Of a stretch of 64,000 nt of DNA, positions 1 through 10,705 are shown in pieces; positions within the stretch are counted from its first letter, which is position 1, and every line of letters begins with the position of its first letter. The notes beneath the pieces were generated by a model. It searched no databases. It was given only the letters and a program-made list of their open reading frames with translations, and was not told where the DNA came from. Position numbers and translations under genes: made by a program. Source of the DNA: Candidatus Rhodoluna planktonica (GTDB taxonomy: Bacteria; Actinomycetota; Actinomycetes; Actinomycetales; Microbacteriaceae); the NCBI RefSeq assembly GCF_001854225.1, contig NZ_CP015208.1:930001-994000 (forward strand). Direction: 5' to 3'.

Positions 1-2399
1 TTGAGCATGCCCTTGAGTGCATTCTCGATGTCTTCGAGGGCAGCGTAAATAACCGAGTAGTGACGAATGTCAACACCTTCGCGGTCGGCACGCTCTTTGG
101 CTTTGTTGTCTGGTTTGACGTTGAAGCCAATAATGATTGCGCTGTCGACGGTAGCAAGGTTGACGTCTGACTCGGTAATTGCACCGACACCACGGTGGAT
201 GATTCGCAACTGGACAGAGTCGTCGACTTCGATTTTGAGCAACGAGTCTTCGAGGGCTTCAACCGCACCAGAAACGTCACCCTTGATGATGAGGTTGAGT
301 GCTTCAACCTTGCCGTCTTCGAGAGCCTTGGTGAAGTCTTCGAGGCTGACACGCTTACGAGTCTTGGCCAACAAGGCGTTTCGATCGGCTGCTTCACGCT
401 TTTCCGCGATTTGACGAGCTTGACGCTCATCATCGGTGACCACGAAGGTATCACCAGCGCGAGGCACTGACTGAAGACCGAGAACCTGGACCGGGCGACT
501 TGGCTCTGCGGCTTCGACCGGGTTGCCGTTTTCGTCAAACATGGCGCGGACTCGACCGTGAGCCGCACCGGCGACAATCGAATCTCCAACATGCAGCGTT
601 CCGGATTGGATAAGAACGGTGGCAACCGAACCGCGACCCTTGTCTAGGTTGGCTTCGATGGCAACACCGCGAGCATCCTTGTTCGGGTTGGCTCGCATAT
701 CAAGCGCAGCGTCTGCGGTTAGTAGAACGGCGTCGAGCAAATCTTTGATGCCCTTACCGGTCAGCGCGGAGACATCAACAAACATGACATCGCCACCGTA
801 CTCTTCAGCAACCAAGTTGAACTCGGTAAGTTGCTGACGAATTTTGGCCGGGTTGGCAGCCTCTTTATCAACCTTGTTAACCGCGACCACAATTGGCACA
901 CCGGCCGATTGAGCGTGGTTCAAAGCCTCGATAGTCTGCGGCATTACACCGTCATCGGCGGCAACAACCAAGATGGCAACGTCGGTTACCTGAGCACCAC
1001 GGGCACGCATGGCGGTAAACGCTTCGTGACCCGGAGTATCGATAAAGGTAATTGCGCGATCGACACCGTCGTGCTCGACGTGCACCTGGTAGGCACCGAT
1101 GTGCTGGGTAATACCGCCGGCTTCGCCAGCAATTACGTTCGAGTTACGAATGCTGTCAAGCAAGCGAGTTTTACCGTGGTCAACGTGACCCATAACTGTG
1201 ACCACAGGTGGTCTCGAGACTAGGTCTGCGTCGTCATCGTCGTAGTCGGTTGAGACGTCTAGACCGAAACCTTCAAACAGTTCGCGCTCTTCATCTTCTG
1301 GAGAAACAACCTCGACTTTGTAGCCGAGTTCTTCACCCAAAATTTGGAAAGTCTCTTCATCGAGAGATGCAGTTGCAGTGGTCATCTGACCGAGGTGGAA
1401 TAGCACCGTGATCAACTGACCAGCATTGGCATCAATCTTGTCGGCGAAGTCTTGAATTGAAGCACCGCGGCGAAGACGCAAGACAGTCGAGCCGTCACCG
1501 CGTGGAACTACTGCACCACCAAGCGATGGTGCATTGCTTCTCTGTTCGAATTCTTCGCGTTTCGCACGCTTCGATTTTCTAGCCTTGGATGCTCCGCGAC
1601 CGCCGCCCTTACCAAAGGCTCCAGCAGTGCCGGCACCCTGACCGCGACCACCGCGACCAGCAGGGCCACCACCTGGACGAGGTGCACCAAAGCCACCACC
1701 GGCTGGAGCACCAAAACCTGGACGCGCACCGCCCGCACCCGGACGCGGAGCGCCACCGGCACCAGCCGGACGAGGACCACCCGGACGTGGAGCGCCGCCG
1801 GCACCAGCCGGACGAGGACCACCCGGACGAGGGGTTCCTGGGCGTGGAGCACCTGGACGAGGTGCGCCTGGACGACCCATTCCCTGTGATGGAGCAAAAG
1901 GATTATTTCCCGGACGAGAAACTGGGCGTGGAATACCCATTCCCTGAGCCGAAGCGAAAGGATTATTGCCCGGTCTTGGAATTCCGGGAGTTGGAGCAGC
2001 TGGCGCTGGAGCAGCTGGTGTAGCTGCAGCACCTGCTGCAGCAGCGGATTTCGGAGCCGCAGGAGCAGCAGGTGTCGGTGCTAGCGCAGCAGCAGCTGAC
2101 GCAGCCTCAACCGCAGGAGCAGCAGCGACAGCTGGCGTTGGTGCAGCAGGAGCAGCCGACGCAGGAACTGGCGATTCGGTTGCCGGTGCCGCAGGTGCCG
2201 CTTTAGTGGCAGCAACTTTAGGCTTTTCTTCGGCTGGCTTAGCATTTGGAAACGCCTCGCGCAGTTTTTTAGCAACCGGTGGGGCGATAGTTGATGACCC
2301 GCTCTTAACGAACTCTCCGAGTTCAGCGAGTTTGGCCAAAGCAACCTTGGAATCGATGCCAAGTTCTTTAGCGATGTCGTATACGCGTGGAAGCGCCAC
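1..2399 (-). CDS. infB: Translation initiation factor IF-2 (3' end beyond window)
   Basis: GTPase that places initiator fMet-tRNA on the 30S subunit and promotes subunit joining. About 799 N-terminal residues are visible; the C-terminal domains lie left of base 1. The start is GTG at 2399 with GGAGAA upstream. The N-terminal helical module ([10 protein letters not shown]) is followed by an Ala/Pro-rich stretch and a Gly/Pro/Arg-rich linker (about residues 140-270) containing short tandem repeats. The G domain starts near residue 400: G1 GHVDHGKT, G3 DTPGHE, G4 NKVDK. It follows rnpM and nusA in the usual order. The long low-complexity linker is typical of actinobacterial IF-2. Confidence 0.97.
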   Translation of the reverse strand, partial: MALPRVYDIAKELGIDSKVALAKLAELGEFVKSGSSTIAPPVAKKLREAFPNAKPAEEKPKVAATKAAPAAPATESPVPASAAPAAPTPAVAAAPAVEAASAAAALAPTPAAPAAPKSAAAAGAAATPAAPAPAAPTPGIPRPGNNPFASAQGMGIPRPVSRPGNNPFAPSQGMGRPGAPRPGAPRPGTPRPGGPRPAGAGGAPRPGGPRPAGAGGAPRPGAGGARPGFGAPAGGGFGAPRPGGGPAGRGGRGQGAGTAGAFGKGGGRGASKARKSKRAKREEFEQRSNAPSLGGAVVPRGDGSTVLRLRRGASIQDFADKIDANAGQLITVLFHLGQMTTATASLDEETFQILGEELGYKVEVVSPEDEERELFEGFGLDVSTDYDDDDADLVSRPPVVTVMGHVDHGKTRLLDSIRNSNVIAGEAGGITQHIGAYQVHVEHDGVDRAITFIDTPGHEAFTAMRARGAQVTDVAILVVAADDGVMPQTIEALNHAQSAGVPIVVAVNKVDKEAANPAKIRQQLTEFNLVAEEYGGDVMFVDVSALTGKGIKDLLDAVLLTADAALDMRANPNKDARGVAIEANLDKGRGSVATVLIQSGTLHVGDSIVAGAAHGRVRAMFDENGNPVEAAEPSRPVQVLGLQSVPRAGDTFVVTDDERQARQIAEKREAADRNALLAKTRKRVSLEDFTKALEDGKVEALNLIIKGDVSGAVEALEDSLLKIEVDDSVQLRIIHRGVGAITESDVNLATVDSAIIIGFNVKPDNKAKERADREGVDIRHYSVIYAALEDIENALKGML
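1747..1830 (-). repeat. Two tandem 42-bp repeats inside infB linker
   Basis: Two adjacent, almost identical 42-bp units (1747-1788 and 1789-1830) encode two copies of a Gly/Pro/Arg/Ala-rich 14-residue unit ([14 protein letters not shown]) in the disordered linker of IF-2. A looser PGNNPFAxSQGMG unit is also repeated twice nearby (about 1870-1975). Confidence 0.8.
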
Positions 2400-2409
2400 T
2401 TAGTTTCTC

Positions 2410-2433
2410 CTGTCTGGGCCAACCCCAAGACAG
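2410..2433 (-). promoter_or_regulatory. Hairpin in the infB leader
   Basis: On the minus strand the short rnpM-infB gap can fold into a stem: CTGTCT plus GGG with one bulged T pairs with CCCAGACAG around a five-base loop. It lies about 10 bases upstream of the infB GTG, next to the GGAGAA ribosome binding site. There is no U-run, so it is not a classical terminator. It may be a processing or translational control element. Confidence 0.35.
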
Positions 2434-2469
2434 GGCAGGCCGTTAAAGCTTTTGGGTACTCATTTCGAG

Positions 2470-2736
2470 CTACTCATTTTTTGCAAACATCATTTCTGCC
2501 TGTTCTTTCAAAATCAGATAATCTGCGTCGGTCAGAGCCAATCGCATCGATCTCGCTATTGCCTTACGGTCAATTGCCAGAACTAAACAACTAGAGCTTG
2601 GGTGAATCCAGGCGCCTCTGCCGCTTGCCGACTTTGTGAGATCTAGAAAAACCAGATTTGATTTCGCAGCGATTCGCATTAGTTCGGTTCTTGGAGAGCG
2701 CCCGCGACATCCGACGCAGGTTCTAACAGGTTTCAT
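2470..2736 (-). CDS. rnpM: RnpM/YlxR family RNA-binding protein (DUF448)
   Basis: Small (88 aa) basic protein of the YlxR family, which sits between nusA and infB in most Gram-positive genomes; a family member has been described as an RNase P modulator. The family signature is visible at the N terminus: TCVGCRGR with a Cys pair, then a GRGAWIHPS segment near residues 39-47. Start is ATG at 2736. It lies 31 bp after nusA and 70 bp before infB and is presumably co-transcribed with both. Family assignment is firm; its role here is inferred. Confidence 0.92.
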   Translation of the reverse strand: MKPVRTCVGCRGRSPRTELMRIAAKSNLVFLDLTKSASGRGAWIHPSSSCLVLAIDRKAIARSMRLALTDADYLILKEQAEMMFAKNE

Positions 2737-2767
2737 TCTAGCCCTACAGTCGGCTTATCGAGAAGAA

Positions 2768-3745
2768 CTAGTCTTGCTCGAGAATGCTGTCAGGTTGAAT
2801 GTCAATCTTCGCTCCGGTTAGTTTTGCTGCCAAACGAGCGTTTTGACCCTCTTTACCGATAGCCAATGAGAGCTGGAAATCAGGGACCAAGACACGAACC
2901 GATTTTGCGGCCGCATCCAAAGTGAAAGCAGATGAAACCTTTGCCGGGCTTAGCGCCTGGGCCACAAACTTTGGCAGATCATCGCTGAAATCTACGATGT
3001 CAATCTTTTCTTCATTTAGTTCAGCCTGCACCGCGCGAACACGCTGACCCAGTTCACCAATGCAAGAACCTTTGGCGTTCACTGCCGGGTCATGTGCTCG
3101 AACAGCAATCTTGGTTCGGTGTCCCGCCTCGCGAGCCAGCGAGACAATCTCTACTACCCCGCTGGCAATTTCTGGAACTTCGAGCGCAAATAACTTTCTA
3201 ACCAGCGACGGGTGGGTGCGCGAGACGGTAACCTGTGGGCCGCGAGTGCCGCGGTTTACCGAAGTTACATAGACGCGGATTCGTTTTCCGTGTGAGTAAT
3301 CTTCGCCGGGAACCTGTTCTTCCGGCGGCATGATTGCCTCAATTGTGCCCAGGTCAACATAGACCATATAAGGTTTTGGCCCCTGCTGAATTACTCCGGC
3401 GACAATGTCACCCTCTTTGCCTTTGAACTCGCCCATCAGGGTGTCATCGCTGATTTCGCGCAAGCGAGATGCAATTACCTGCTTTGCTGCGTACGCGGCA
3501 ATGCGGCCAAAGTTTTCCGGAGTGACTTCCTGCTCACCAATTTCTTGACCCTCATCGTCAACAATCGGCGCGTAAACAGTGACGTGGCCGGTTGTTCGGT
3601 GCAGTTCGGCACGAGCCTTATCGTGATTGCCAACATGCTTGTGATAGGCAGCCAAAATTGCGGCTTCAATAATTTGAACCAATTCGGCAAATGGAATTTC
3701 TTTTTCGCGTTCTAAAACTCTGAGAACACTCAAATCGATGTCCAT
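2768..3745 (-). CDS. nusA: Transcription termination/antitermination factor NusA
   Basis: RNA polymerase-associated elongation factor that modulates pausing and termination. The preferred start is ATG at 3745 (325 aa, MDIDLSVLRVLEREK), because GGGAGG lies six bases upstream; an in-frame TTG at 3763 would contain that site. The N-terminal RNAP-binding domain is followed by an S1 domain (near residues 130-200) and KH domains ending with SLAIGKEGQNARLAAKLTGAKIDI-like residues. It has the short actinobacterial form without the acidic repeats of enterobacterial NusA. Upstream is proS, not rimP. Downstream are rnpM and infB. Confidence 0.96.
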   Translation of the reverse strand: MDIDLSVLRVLEREKEIPFAELVQIIEAAILAAYHKHVGNHDKARAELHRTTGHVTVYAPIVDDEGQEIGEQEVTPENFGRIAAYAAKQVIASRLREISDDTLMGEFKGKEGDIVAGVIQQGPKPYMVYVDLGTIEAIMPPEEQVPGEDYSHGKRIRVYVTSVNRGTRGPQVTVSRTHPSLVRKLFALEVPEIASGVVEIVSLAREAGHRTKIAVRAHDPAVNAKGSCIGELGQRVRAVQAELNEEKIDIVDFSDDLPKFVAQALSPAKVSSAFTLDAAAKSVRVLVPDFQLSLAIGKEGQNARLAAKLTGAKIDIQPDSILEQD

Positions 3746-3784
3746 GCGATGCCTCCCGGCCAATAGTCAGTTGTCAGATGTGAA

Positions 3785-5551
3785 CTATTTGACTAGTTCT
3801 GCTACTGCCGATTCTAACGGCACTGAGCGGCGCTCGCCGCTTCGACGATTCCAAAGGTCGACTTCGCCCTGCTCTAGGCCTTTACCAACAATCAGGATGT
3901 TCGGAACACCGATTAGTTCGGCATCACCGAATTTCACTCCCGGACTTACTTTTACTCGATCGTCGAAAATTACGGTCTTTCCGGCACTCTCCAGTTGGGC
4001 AACCAGCTGCTCGGCAGCGGCATAGACGTGGTCGTCTTTGCCGGCTGCCACCACATAGACATCAGCTGGCGAAACTGCCTCAGGCCAAATCAAACCTTTT
4101 TCATCGTTGTTGGCCTCGGCGAGAACAGCAACTAGACGGGTGACGCCGATTCCGTAGGAACCCATGGTCACTGTTACTAATTTGCCGTTCTCATCAAGAA
4201 CCTGAAGCCCCAGGGCCTCGGCGTACTTGCGACCGAGCTGGAAAACGTGTCCGATTTCGATGCCTCGAGCCAATTCGAGCGGACCCGAACCATCCGGTGC
4301 TGGGTCGCCTGCGCGAACTTCAGCAATGTCAACGACACCGTCAGCATCGAAGTCACGACCTTTGACCAGATCAAAGACATGCTTCTGATCTTCATTGGCT
4401 CCGGTGATCCAAGCCGTGCCATCGACTACCCGAGGATCTAGTAGGTAGCGAATCTTGCTGGAACCTTTGATACCCAATACCTGTTGGCCATTTTTCACTG
4501 GACCGATGTAACCCTTGACCAGCTCTGGGTTTGCCGCAAAATCGGCTTCGCTGGCTGGCTCAACCTCATTTGGTGAGAAAGCTGCTTCAGCACGTTTAGC
4601 GTCAACTTCACGATCACCGGGCAAGCCAACAACCACTAGAGAACGCTTGCCTTCTGGGCTGGTCAAAGCGAGAACCACGTTTTTTAGGGTGTCGCCGGCG
4701 TTCCAAAGTCTGCCGTCAGTTCTTGGCACATCCTTGTTGGCTAAGGCAACCAAGGTTTCGATAGTTGGCGTATTCGGCGATGGATGCACCTTCGCTTCGG
4801 GCAAACCATTGATTGGCAGTGCTTCGGGTGCAACCGTAGTAACGGCTTCGACGTTAGCCGCGTAACCGCCGGGTGATCGAACGAAGGTGTCTTCGCCAAT
4901 CGGGCTCGGTGACAAAAACTCTTCTGAAGCCGATCCACCCATGGCTCCGGCATCAGCTTTAACGATTACGTAATCTACGCCCAGTCGGGTAAAAATTCGC
5001 TCGTAGGCATCTCGCTGAGCCCGATAGGAAGCGGTGAGACCTTCATCGGTCAAGTCAAAACTGTAGGCATCTTTCATCACGAATTCGCGGCCGCGCAGCA
5101 GACCCGCTCGTGGTCGGGCTTCATCTCGATACTTGTTTTGAATTTGATAGAGGCAGACTGGCAAATCTTTGTAGCTCGAATAGAGGTCTTTGACTAGCAG
5201 AGTGAACATCTCTTCATGAGTCGGAGCCAGCAAATAATCTGCTTTTTTTCGGTCTTGCAACCGGAACAGATTGTCGCCGTACTCGGTCCAACGGTTCGTG
5301 GCTTCGAAAGGCTCTCTCGGCAGCAGCGCTGGGAAGAATACTTCCTGAGCACCCGCATTAGCCATTTCCTCTCGAACCACGCGCTCAATTTTTGCCTTCA
5401 CCGCAAGCCCCAGTGGCAGCCAGGTGTAAACGCCTGGCGCAGCCCGGCGAATGTAACCAGCGCGCACCAACAGCCGGTGGCTATTTACCTCGGCATCAGC
5501 CGGGTCTTCGCGAAGAGTGCGCAGGAAAAGTTGAGATAGTCGGATAGGCAT
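3785..5551 (-). CDS. proS: Prolyl-tRNA synthetase (bacterial type)
   Basis: Class II aminoacyl-tRNA synthetase that charges tRNA-Pro; 588 aa. The N terminus ([15 protein letters not shown]) and motif 2 region ([17 protein letters not shown], about residues 140-160) are typical. The editing insertion (about residues 225-390) lies between motifs 2 and 3, as in bacterial-type ProRS, and can deacylate misacylated Ala-tRNA-Pro. Motif 3 ([16 protein letters not shown]) and the anticodon-binding domain follow. It lies 23 bp after ispG and about 40 bp before nusA, so it is probably part of the dxr-to-infB transcript. Confidence 0.97.
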   Translation of the reverse strand: MPIRLSQLFLRTLREDPADAEVNSHRLLVRAGYIRRAAPGVYTWLPLGLAVKAKIERVVREEMANAGAQEVFFPALLPREPFEATNRWTEYGDNLFRLQDRKKADYLLAPTHEEMFTLLVKDLYSSYKDLPVCLYQIQNKYRDEARPRAGLLRGREFVMKDAYSFDLTDEGLTASYRAQRDAYERIFTRLGVDYVIVKADAGAMGGSASEEFLSPSPIGEDTFVRSPGGYAANVEAVTTVAPEALPINGLPEAKVHPSPNTPTIETLVALANKDVPRTDGRLWNAGDTLKNVVLALTSPEGKRSLVVVGLPGDREVDAKRAEAAFSPNEVEPASEADFAANPELVKGYIGPVKNGQQVLGIKGSSKIRYLLDPRVVDGTAWITGANEDQKHVFDLVKGRDFDADGVVDIAEVRAGDPAPDGSGPLELARGIEIGHVFQLGRKYAEALGLQVLDENGKLVTVTMGSYGIGVTRLVAVLAEANNDEKGLIWPEAVSPADVYVVAAGKDDHVYAAAEQLVAQLESAGKTVIFDDRVKVSPGVKFGDAELIGVPNILIVGKGLEQGEVDLWNRRSGERRSVPLESAVAELVK

Positions 5552-5574
5552 GAAGACAATGCTAGCCTTTGGCG

Positions 5575-6735
5575 CTAGTCGTTTTGCGCGACAACAACCT
5601 GTGGCGAACCAATCAGTGCCGGATCCATCTCGGCAGCTAGCCGGTTGGCCTCTTCTATTAGGGTGGCCACGATTTCACTTTCGGGCACTGTCTTGATTAC
5701 TTCGCCCTTGACAAAAATTTGCCCTTTGCCGTTACCTGAGGCAACACCCAAATCAGCTTCTCGAGCTTCACCAGGGCCGTTTACAACACAGCCCATTACG
5801 GCAACTCGAAGCGGCACAGTCATCTTCTGCAGACCCTCGGTCACCTGATTAGCCAGGGTGTAAACGTCGACCTGAGCACGTCCGCAACTTGGACATGAAA
5901 CAATCTCTAGTTTTCGAGGTCGCAGGTTTAGTGACTCGAGAATTTGTGAGCCAACCTTGATCTCTTCAACCGGTGGCGCTGACAAAGACACCCTAATGGT
6001 GTCGCCGATACCTTTAGCCAGCAAAGCGCCGAAGGCTACTGAAGATTTGATGGTGCCCTGAAACGCAGGACCGGCCTCGGTGACTCCAAGGTGTAGCGGC
6101 CAATCACCGCGTTCGGCCAGCATCTCGTAGGCCTTTACCATCACTACCGGGTCGTTGTGCTTAACCGAAATTTTGAAATCGTGGAAGTCATGCTCTTCAA
6201 AGAGGCTGGCTTCCCAAACGGCTGATTCAACCAAGGCTTCGGCAGTAGCTTTGCCATATTTCTGCAGCAAACGAGGGTCAAGCGATCCGGCGTTCACACC
6301 GATTCGAATTGAAACTCCAGCATCTTTGGCTGCTTTGGCGATTTCACCGACTTTGTCATCAAATTGGCGGATGTTGCCAGGGTTGACTCGAACAGCACCG
6401 CAGCCGGCATCGATAGCCTGAAAAACGTATTTGGGTTGGAAGTGGATGTCGGCAATAACCGGGATTTGAGATTTGCGAGCTATGAGCGCCAGGCGATCTG
6501 CATCATCTTGGCTGGGCACAGCTACTCGAACGATGTCGCAACCGGAAGCAGTAAGTTCAGCGATTTGCTGAAGTGTTGCGTTCACATCGGTGGTGGGGGT
6601 GGTGCACATTGATTGAACGCTGATTGGGGCATCGCCACCAACTGCAACTTTGCCAACCATAATCTGCCTGGACTTTCGTCTCGGGGCGATAGTTGGTGGC
6701 GGAGTTTTAGGTAAACCCAGATTTACTGCAGGCAA
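5575..6735 (-). CDS. ispG: 4-hydroxy-3-methylbut-2-enyl diphosphate synthase
   Basis: Iron-sulfur enzyme of the non-mevalonate (MEP) pathway converting MEcPP to HMBPP; 386 aa. The N-terminal TIM-barrel half contains [15 protein letters not shown] and the conserved RVNPGN segment. The C-terminal half carries the [4Fe-4S] Cys ligands in [10 protein letters not shown] and [10 protein letters not shown]. The start is TTG at 6735. The MEP enzyme dxr is two genes upstream, with rseP between, an arrangement conserved in many Actinobacteria. Confidence 0.97.
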   Translation of the reverse strand: MPAVNLGLPKTPPPTIAPRRKSRQIMVGKVAVGGDAPISVQSMCTTPTTDVNATLQQIAELTASGCDIVRVAVPSQDDADRLALIARKSQIPVIADIHFQPKYVFQAIDAGCGAVRVNPGNIRQFDDKVGEIAKAAKDAGVSIRIGVNAGSLDPRLLQKYGKATAEALVESAVWEASLFEEHDFHDFKISVKHNDPVVMVKAYEMLAERGDWPLHLGVTEAGPAFQGTIKSSVAFGALLAKGIGDTIRVSLSAPPVEEIKVGSQILESLNLRPRKLEIVSCPSCGRAQVDVYTLANQVTEGLQKMTVPLRVAVMGCVVNGPGEAREADLGVASGNGKGQIFVKGEVIKTVPESEIVATLIEEANRLAAEMDPALIGSPQVVVAQND

Positions 6736-6802
6736 AATCGTCTCACTTTCAACAACACATAATCTAACAGCGGCAGCGGTGGAAGTATGCCCAAGCCAGA
6801 CG

Positions 6803-8110
6803 CTAAATAATTGGATTGACTAGATCGGAAAAAATTAGCAGTAGTGAAAGTGCGATGATGGCCAAAAATACGACGTATGTGAGCGGCATCAGCAATGCAG
6901 TATCTGCCGGACCAGGATCGGGCCTTTTTAGAACTTTGTATGCCCTGCGCTTCACTGCCTCGTAGACGCCACCGGCGATGTGGCCGCCGTCGAGCGGCAA
7001 TAGCGGAACCATGTTGAAGGCAAACAATGCAAAGTTCAGTGAGCCCAGAATCAAGAAACCGACTGAGAGTTTTTGCAACACTTCAAAATTATTGGAGGAC
7101 GCAACTTCACCGGCAATTTGCCCAACTCCAACAATTGAAACCAAACCATCGGTTGAGCGTGTTTCGCCTCCGAAGGTAGCGGTTGCAATTTGTGCGACCT
7201 GATTCGGCAAATCGAGCAACATGATTGCGGTCTGATTTAGAGCCATTGATGCTCGCTCAAATGATGCCGAAAGAGACAGCGGCACCAATTGATCTTTGAG
7301 CACAATGCCCAGCACCGGAGTGGCAACCAGAATTGGATTTCCGGATTCGTCTAACTGCATCGCACCGTTAGTGTCGAACTGTGGACGTTGGGCCTCGACT
7401 GGAGTGACACTGATCTGCAACTGATCGGCACCTCGCTGCACCGTGAGATTGAGTGTTTCAGCGGAGACGAGTAATTTGCTGGCCTCGGCCCAGGTTGCAA
7501 CATTTACCTGATTGATTGCCAAAATTTTGTCGTCTGGCAACAACCCCGCCAAAGTTGCCGGCGATGGTGCCGCAGTTGCCGGGTCACATGGCACTGTCTT
7601 AGCGTCGACGATTTGAGGGATGCACTGTGAAACTTCTTCGATAGTGGTGCTGCGTTGAGGTTCACCAATGGCAGAGAGACCAGAAATTATGAGCGCAAAA
7701 CCAAGAATTAGGTTCATGAAAGGCCCACCAAACATGATGATTGCCCGCTTATAAACGGGCAACTTGTAGAACATTCGGGAATGGTCTTCTGGCTGAACGT
7801 ATTCTGAGTGTGCGTTTCTAGCACTGGCAATTAAGTCGGCGAAACGTCGCTTTTTATTTGGCTTTTTATCGGGTGGATACATGCCGATCATGGTGATGAA
7901 GCCACCCAGCGGAATTAGCTTGAGCGAGTACTCGGTTTCACCAACCTGCCTCTTGAAAAGCGTTGGGCCAAAACCGATTGCATATTTAGGAACTTTTATA
8001 CCGAACAATTTTGCTGGCCAAAGGTGACCTAATTCGTGCAAACCGATTGACAAACCTATGCCGGCGGCAACAAAAACGATGCCTGAAAAGTAAAGGATGA
8101 TGTCAATCAC
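6803..8110 (-). CDS. rseP: Site-2 intramembrane metalloprotease (RseP/Rip family, M50)
   Basis: Membrane-embedded zinc protease for regulated intramembrane proteolysis, often cleaving anti-sigma factors or signal peptides; 435 aa. The zinc-binding HELGH motif is in the first membrane helix (about residues 25-29) and the second metal site is in the C-terminal [13 protein letters not shown] segment. A PDZ-like domain lies between (about residues 175-270). GTG start at 8110. Between dxr and ispG as in other Actinobacteria. The substrate is unknown; the membrane protein encoded at 21285 is one possible candidate, by inference only. Confidence 0.94.
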   Translation of the reverse strand: MIDIILYFSGIVFVAAGIGLSIGLHELGHLWPAKLFGIKVPKYAIGFGPTLFKRQVGETEYSLKLIPLGGFITMIGMYPPDKKPNKKRRFADLIASARNAHSEYVQPEDHSRMFYKLPVYKRAIIMFGGPFMNLILGFALIISGLSAIGEPQRSTTIEEVSQCIPQIVDAKTVPCDPATAAPSPATLAGLLPDDKILAINQVNVATWAEASKLLVSAETLNLTVQRGADQLQISVTPVEAQRPQFDTNGAMQLDESGNPILVATPVLGIVLKDQLVPLSLSASFERASMALNQTAIMLLDLPNQVAQIATATFGGETRSTDGLVSIVGVGQIAGEVASSNNFEVLQKLSVGFLILGSLNFALFAFNMVPLLPLDGGHIAGGVYEAVKRRAYKVLKRPDPGPADTALLMPLTYVVFLAIIALSLLLIFSDLVNPII

Positions 8111-8148
8111 GGTAACAGGGTAACCCTAAAGTCTGACAATCTACTGAC

Positions 8149-9234
8149 CTAGCAGGCTCTCGCCATCAAGGCATCCGCGTGGTCTCTGGCCCACTTTTCG
8201 GCCCGCAGGACTGAGTCAAGCGAGAGCTCTGCCTCGGCAGTATGCACATCGACTACCCGTTCAATAATTTCAACAATCTGCAAGAAGGAAATTTTTCCCT
8301 GATGGAACGCTTCGACAGCCTGCTCATTAGCCGCGTTATAGACGGCCGGATAGGTTAGCCCAGCCTCCCCCACCCGTCGAGCTAGCGCGACCGCTCTGAA
8401 GACAGACTCATCCAGAGGCTCAAACGTCCAGGTGGCAGCTTTTGACCAGTCGCAGGCTGGAGCGATATTGGGCAAACGGCGTGGCCACGACATACCAAGC
8501 GCAATTGGCAGTTTCATGTTGGGCGGAGAACATTGGGCCAGTACCGAACCGTCAGTGAACTCAACCATGGAATGAACCACCGACTGCGGATGCACCGTGA
8601 CTTCAATCCTGTCGAAAGGGATGTCAAAGAGCAGGTGGGCTTCAATGAGTTCGAGCCCCTTATTTACCAAGGTGGCCGAGTTTGTGGTGACAACTTTTCC
8701 CATGACCCACGTTGGATGGGCAAGAGCCTGCTGTGGAGTTACCTCAGCCAATTGCTCTCGGGAAAAACCTCGGAATGGTCCGCCCGAGGCGGTCAAAATC
8801 AGCTTGGCAACTTCGTCCTTGGAGCCACCCAGTAAACACTGCGCGAGTGCCGAGTGCTCACTATCAACGGGGACAATCTGGCCAGGTTTCGCTAGGTTAG
8901 TGACCAACTTGCCGCCAACAATCAATGATTCTTTGTTAGCCAGCGCCAGAACCTTGTTCGTTTCCAAGGTGGCCAAGGTCGCTTCCAAACCCACCGAACC
9001 GGTAATACCGTTCACCACAACATCGGCATCAAGCTCACGGACCATCTCTGCAGCAGCTCTGGCCCCCTGCACCGCACGCGACACAGCAAATTTTTCGGCC
9101 TGCTGATCCAACAGCTGCCGATTAGTTCCGGCCGCTAGACCAACCACTTCAAATTCACTTGGATTTTGAGCGATAACCTCTAAGGCTTGGGTGCCTATTG
9201 AACCGGTTGAACCCAAAATAATTACTCGACGCAC
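8149..9234 (-). CDS. dxr: 1-deoxy-D-xylulose 5-phosphate reductoisomerase
   Basis: NADPH-dependent enzyme that converts DXP to MEP, the first committed step of the MEP isoprenoid pathway; 361 aa. The N-terminal GSTGSIG nucleotide-binding loop, [19 protein letters not shown] metal/substrate segment and the C-terminal [16 protein letters not shown] segment are present. GTG start at 9234. It is the first gene of the leftward block that runs through infB and is divergent from gabT across a 64-bp gap. Confidence 0.97.
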   Translation of the reverse strand: MRRVIILGSTGSIGTQALEVIAQNPSEFEVVGLAAGTNRQLLDQQAEKFAVSRAVQGARAAAEMVRELDADVVVNGITGSVGLEATLATLETNKVLALANKESLIVGGKLVTNLAKPGQIVPVDSEHSALAQCLLGGSKDEVAKLILTASGGPFRGFSREQLAEVTPQQALAHPTWVMGKVVTTNSATLVNKGLELIEAHLLFDIPFDRIEVTVHPQSVVHSMVEFTDGSVLAQCSPPNMKLPIALGMSWPRRLPNIAPACDWSKAATWTFEPLDESVFRAVALARRVGEAGLTYPAVYNAANEQAVEAFHQGKISFLQIVEIIERVVDVHTAEAELSLDSVLRAEKWARDHADALMARAC

Positions 9235-9286
9235 GATTTACATCTTGCCACCCATTTGGCTGAATCAGCGCACCAGAAAGCGGGAT

Positions 9287-9292
9287 TAGACT
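9287..9292 (+). promoter_or_regulatory. Candidate -10 element for gabT, leaderless arrangement
   Basis: TAGACT fits the actinobacterial TAnnnT -10 pattern and ends six bases before the gabT ATG at 9299, so transcription would begin at or next to the start codon. No Shine-Dalgarno sequence is seen. I see no convincing -35 box. Confidence 0.4.
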
Positions 9293-9298
9293 ATTTCT

Positions 9299-10633
9299 AT
9301 GACCGATTTCACAATTCCGCAAGAGCGCAAAGTCATCACCCCTATCCCCGGACCAAAATCGCAGGCCATGCATGCACGACGCCTAGAGGCAGTTTCTGCC
9401 GGCGCCGGAGCAGCCCTACCGGTCTACATTGAAAAAGCCAATGGCGCCATCCTGGTTGACATTGACGGTAATCAACTGATTGACCTTGGCTCGGGTATCG
9501 GTGTGACCACAATTGGCCACACCAACGCTGGTGTTGTTGAGGCCGTTGCAACTCAGGTACAAAACCTGACCCACACTTTATTTACCGCCACACCATACGA
9601 GTCCTACGTTGAGGTCTGTGAGCTACTAAACAAGCACACTCCGGGAAACTTCAAGAAGAAATCGGTACTGTTCAACTCCGGCGCTGAAGCCGTAGAAAAT
9701 GCCGTAAAAATTGCTCGGAAAGCAACACGCAAGAACGGCATTGTTGTTTTTGACCACGCATATCACGGTCGAACCAACCTGACCTTCTCAATGAATTTCA
9801 AGAATGCTCCGTACGGTAATGGTTTTGGTCCAACCGCGGCAAGCATTCAACACGTGCCAATGTCGTACCCATACCGCGACCCACAGGGAATGACCGGTGA
9901 AGAAGCGGCCCGTCGCGCAATCTCCTACATGGAAAAGCGTGTCGGAGTCGAAGATCTAGCTGCCATTTTCATCGAGCCGATCCAGGGTGAGGGTGGTTTC
10001 ATCGTGCCGGCACCTGGTTTCTTGGCAACCATCTCGAAATGGGCCCGCGAAAACGGCGTGCTAATGGTGGCCGATGAGGTTCAATCAGGTGTTGCTCGTA
10101 CCGGTAAATGGTTTGCCAGCGAATGGGAAGAGGGCTTTGAGCCTGACATGTTCACCATCGCGAAAGGTATTGCCGGCGGTATGCCGATTTCTGCAGTTAC
10201 CGGTCGCGCTGAGGTTATGGATGCCTCACACCCTGGCGGCCTAGGCGGAACTTTCGGTGGAAACCCAGTTTCGGCTGCCGCTGCACTCTCGGTTCTAAAG
10301 CAGATTGAGGATGGTGGGGTGCTCGAGCGCGCCACTGCAATCGGCGAGCTGCTAACCCGTCGACTAAACGAGTTGAAAGCCAAGTACCCGGTTATCGGAG
10401 ATGTTCGTGGTCGCGGCGCTATGATCGCAATCGAACTGGTCGAACCAGGCACTCTAAACCCAAGCAAGGCCGCAGTTGACGCTCTGGCTAAGCACATGCA
10501 TTCAAACGGAATCTTCGTTTTGACCGCAGGTACCCACTACAACGTGATTCGCTTCCTGCCACCGTTGGCAATTAGCGACGAGTTGCTAGAAGACGCACTG
10601 TCGGTTCTAGAACAAGGTCTAGCAGCCCTGTAG
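9299..10633 (+). CDS. gabT: 4-aminobutyrate aminotransferase
   Basis: PLP-dependent class III aminotransferase, likely transferring the amino group of GABA to 2-oxoglutarate to give succinate semialdehyde; 444 aa. Visible features are the GSGIGVTTIGHTN N-terminal segment, FNSGAEAVENAVKIAR (cofactor phosphate region), the IFIEPIQGEGG and VADEVQSGVARTG segments, and the Schiff-base lysine in MFTIAKGIAGGMPISA. Its position beside a polyamine importer and an aminobutyraldehyde-type dehydrogenase supports a GABA role. A close alternative is another omega-amino acid aminotransferase. No succinate-semialdehyde dehydrogenase gene is adjacent. Confidence 0.88.
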   Translation: MTDFTIPQERKVITPIPGPKSQAMHARRLEAVSAGAGAALPVYIEKANGAILVDIDGNQLIDLGSGIGVTTIGHTNAGVVEAVATQVQNLTHTLFTATPYESYVEVCELLNKHTPGNFKKKSVLFNSGAEAVENAVKIARKATRKNGIVVFDHAYHGRTNLTFSMNFKNAPYGNGFGPTAASIQHVPMSYPYRDPQGMTGEEAARRAISYMEKRVGVEDLAAIFIEPIQGEGGFIVPAPGFLATISKWARENGVLMVADEVQSGVARTGKWFASEWEEGFEPDMFTIAKGIAGGMPISAVTGRAEVMDASHPGGLGGTFGGNPVSAAAALSVLKQIEDGGVLERATAIGELLTRRLNELKAKYPVIGDVRGRGAMIAIELVEPGTLNPSKAAVDALAKHMHSNGIFVLTAGTHYNVIRFLPPLAISDELLEDALSVLEQGLAAL

Positions 10634-10663
10634 TCAGCGCTGCTAAAGCTGTTTACGGCAAAA

Positions 10664-10695
10664 CTAATGGGGAGGGCAGATGCCCTCCCCATTAG
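10664..10695. terminator. Perfect 15-bp inverted repeat between convergent genes
   Basis: CTAATGGGGAGGGCA, a two-base loop (GA), and its exact reverse complement lie between the ends of gabT and the potC-like gene. The symmetry suits a bidirectional terminator. The flanking T-runs are weak: TTATTA on the plus side and TTTTGCC on the minus side. Confidence 0.7.
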
Positions 10696-10705
10696 TTATT
10701 AACCA

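Noticed and set aside
1508-2032. Long minus-strand reading frame rich in Val/Leu/Arg
   Set aside because: Out-of-frame shadow of the repetitive Gly/Pro/Arg linker of infB; composition is an artefact of the repeats.
1600-2240. Regularly spaced repeats that could suggest a CRISPR array
   Set aside because: Repeats are in frame, encode a protein linker and have no unique spacers; no cas genes are present. The same reasoning applies to the rho repeats.
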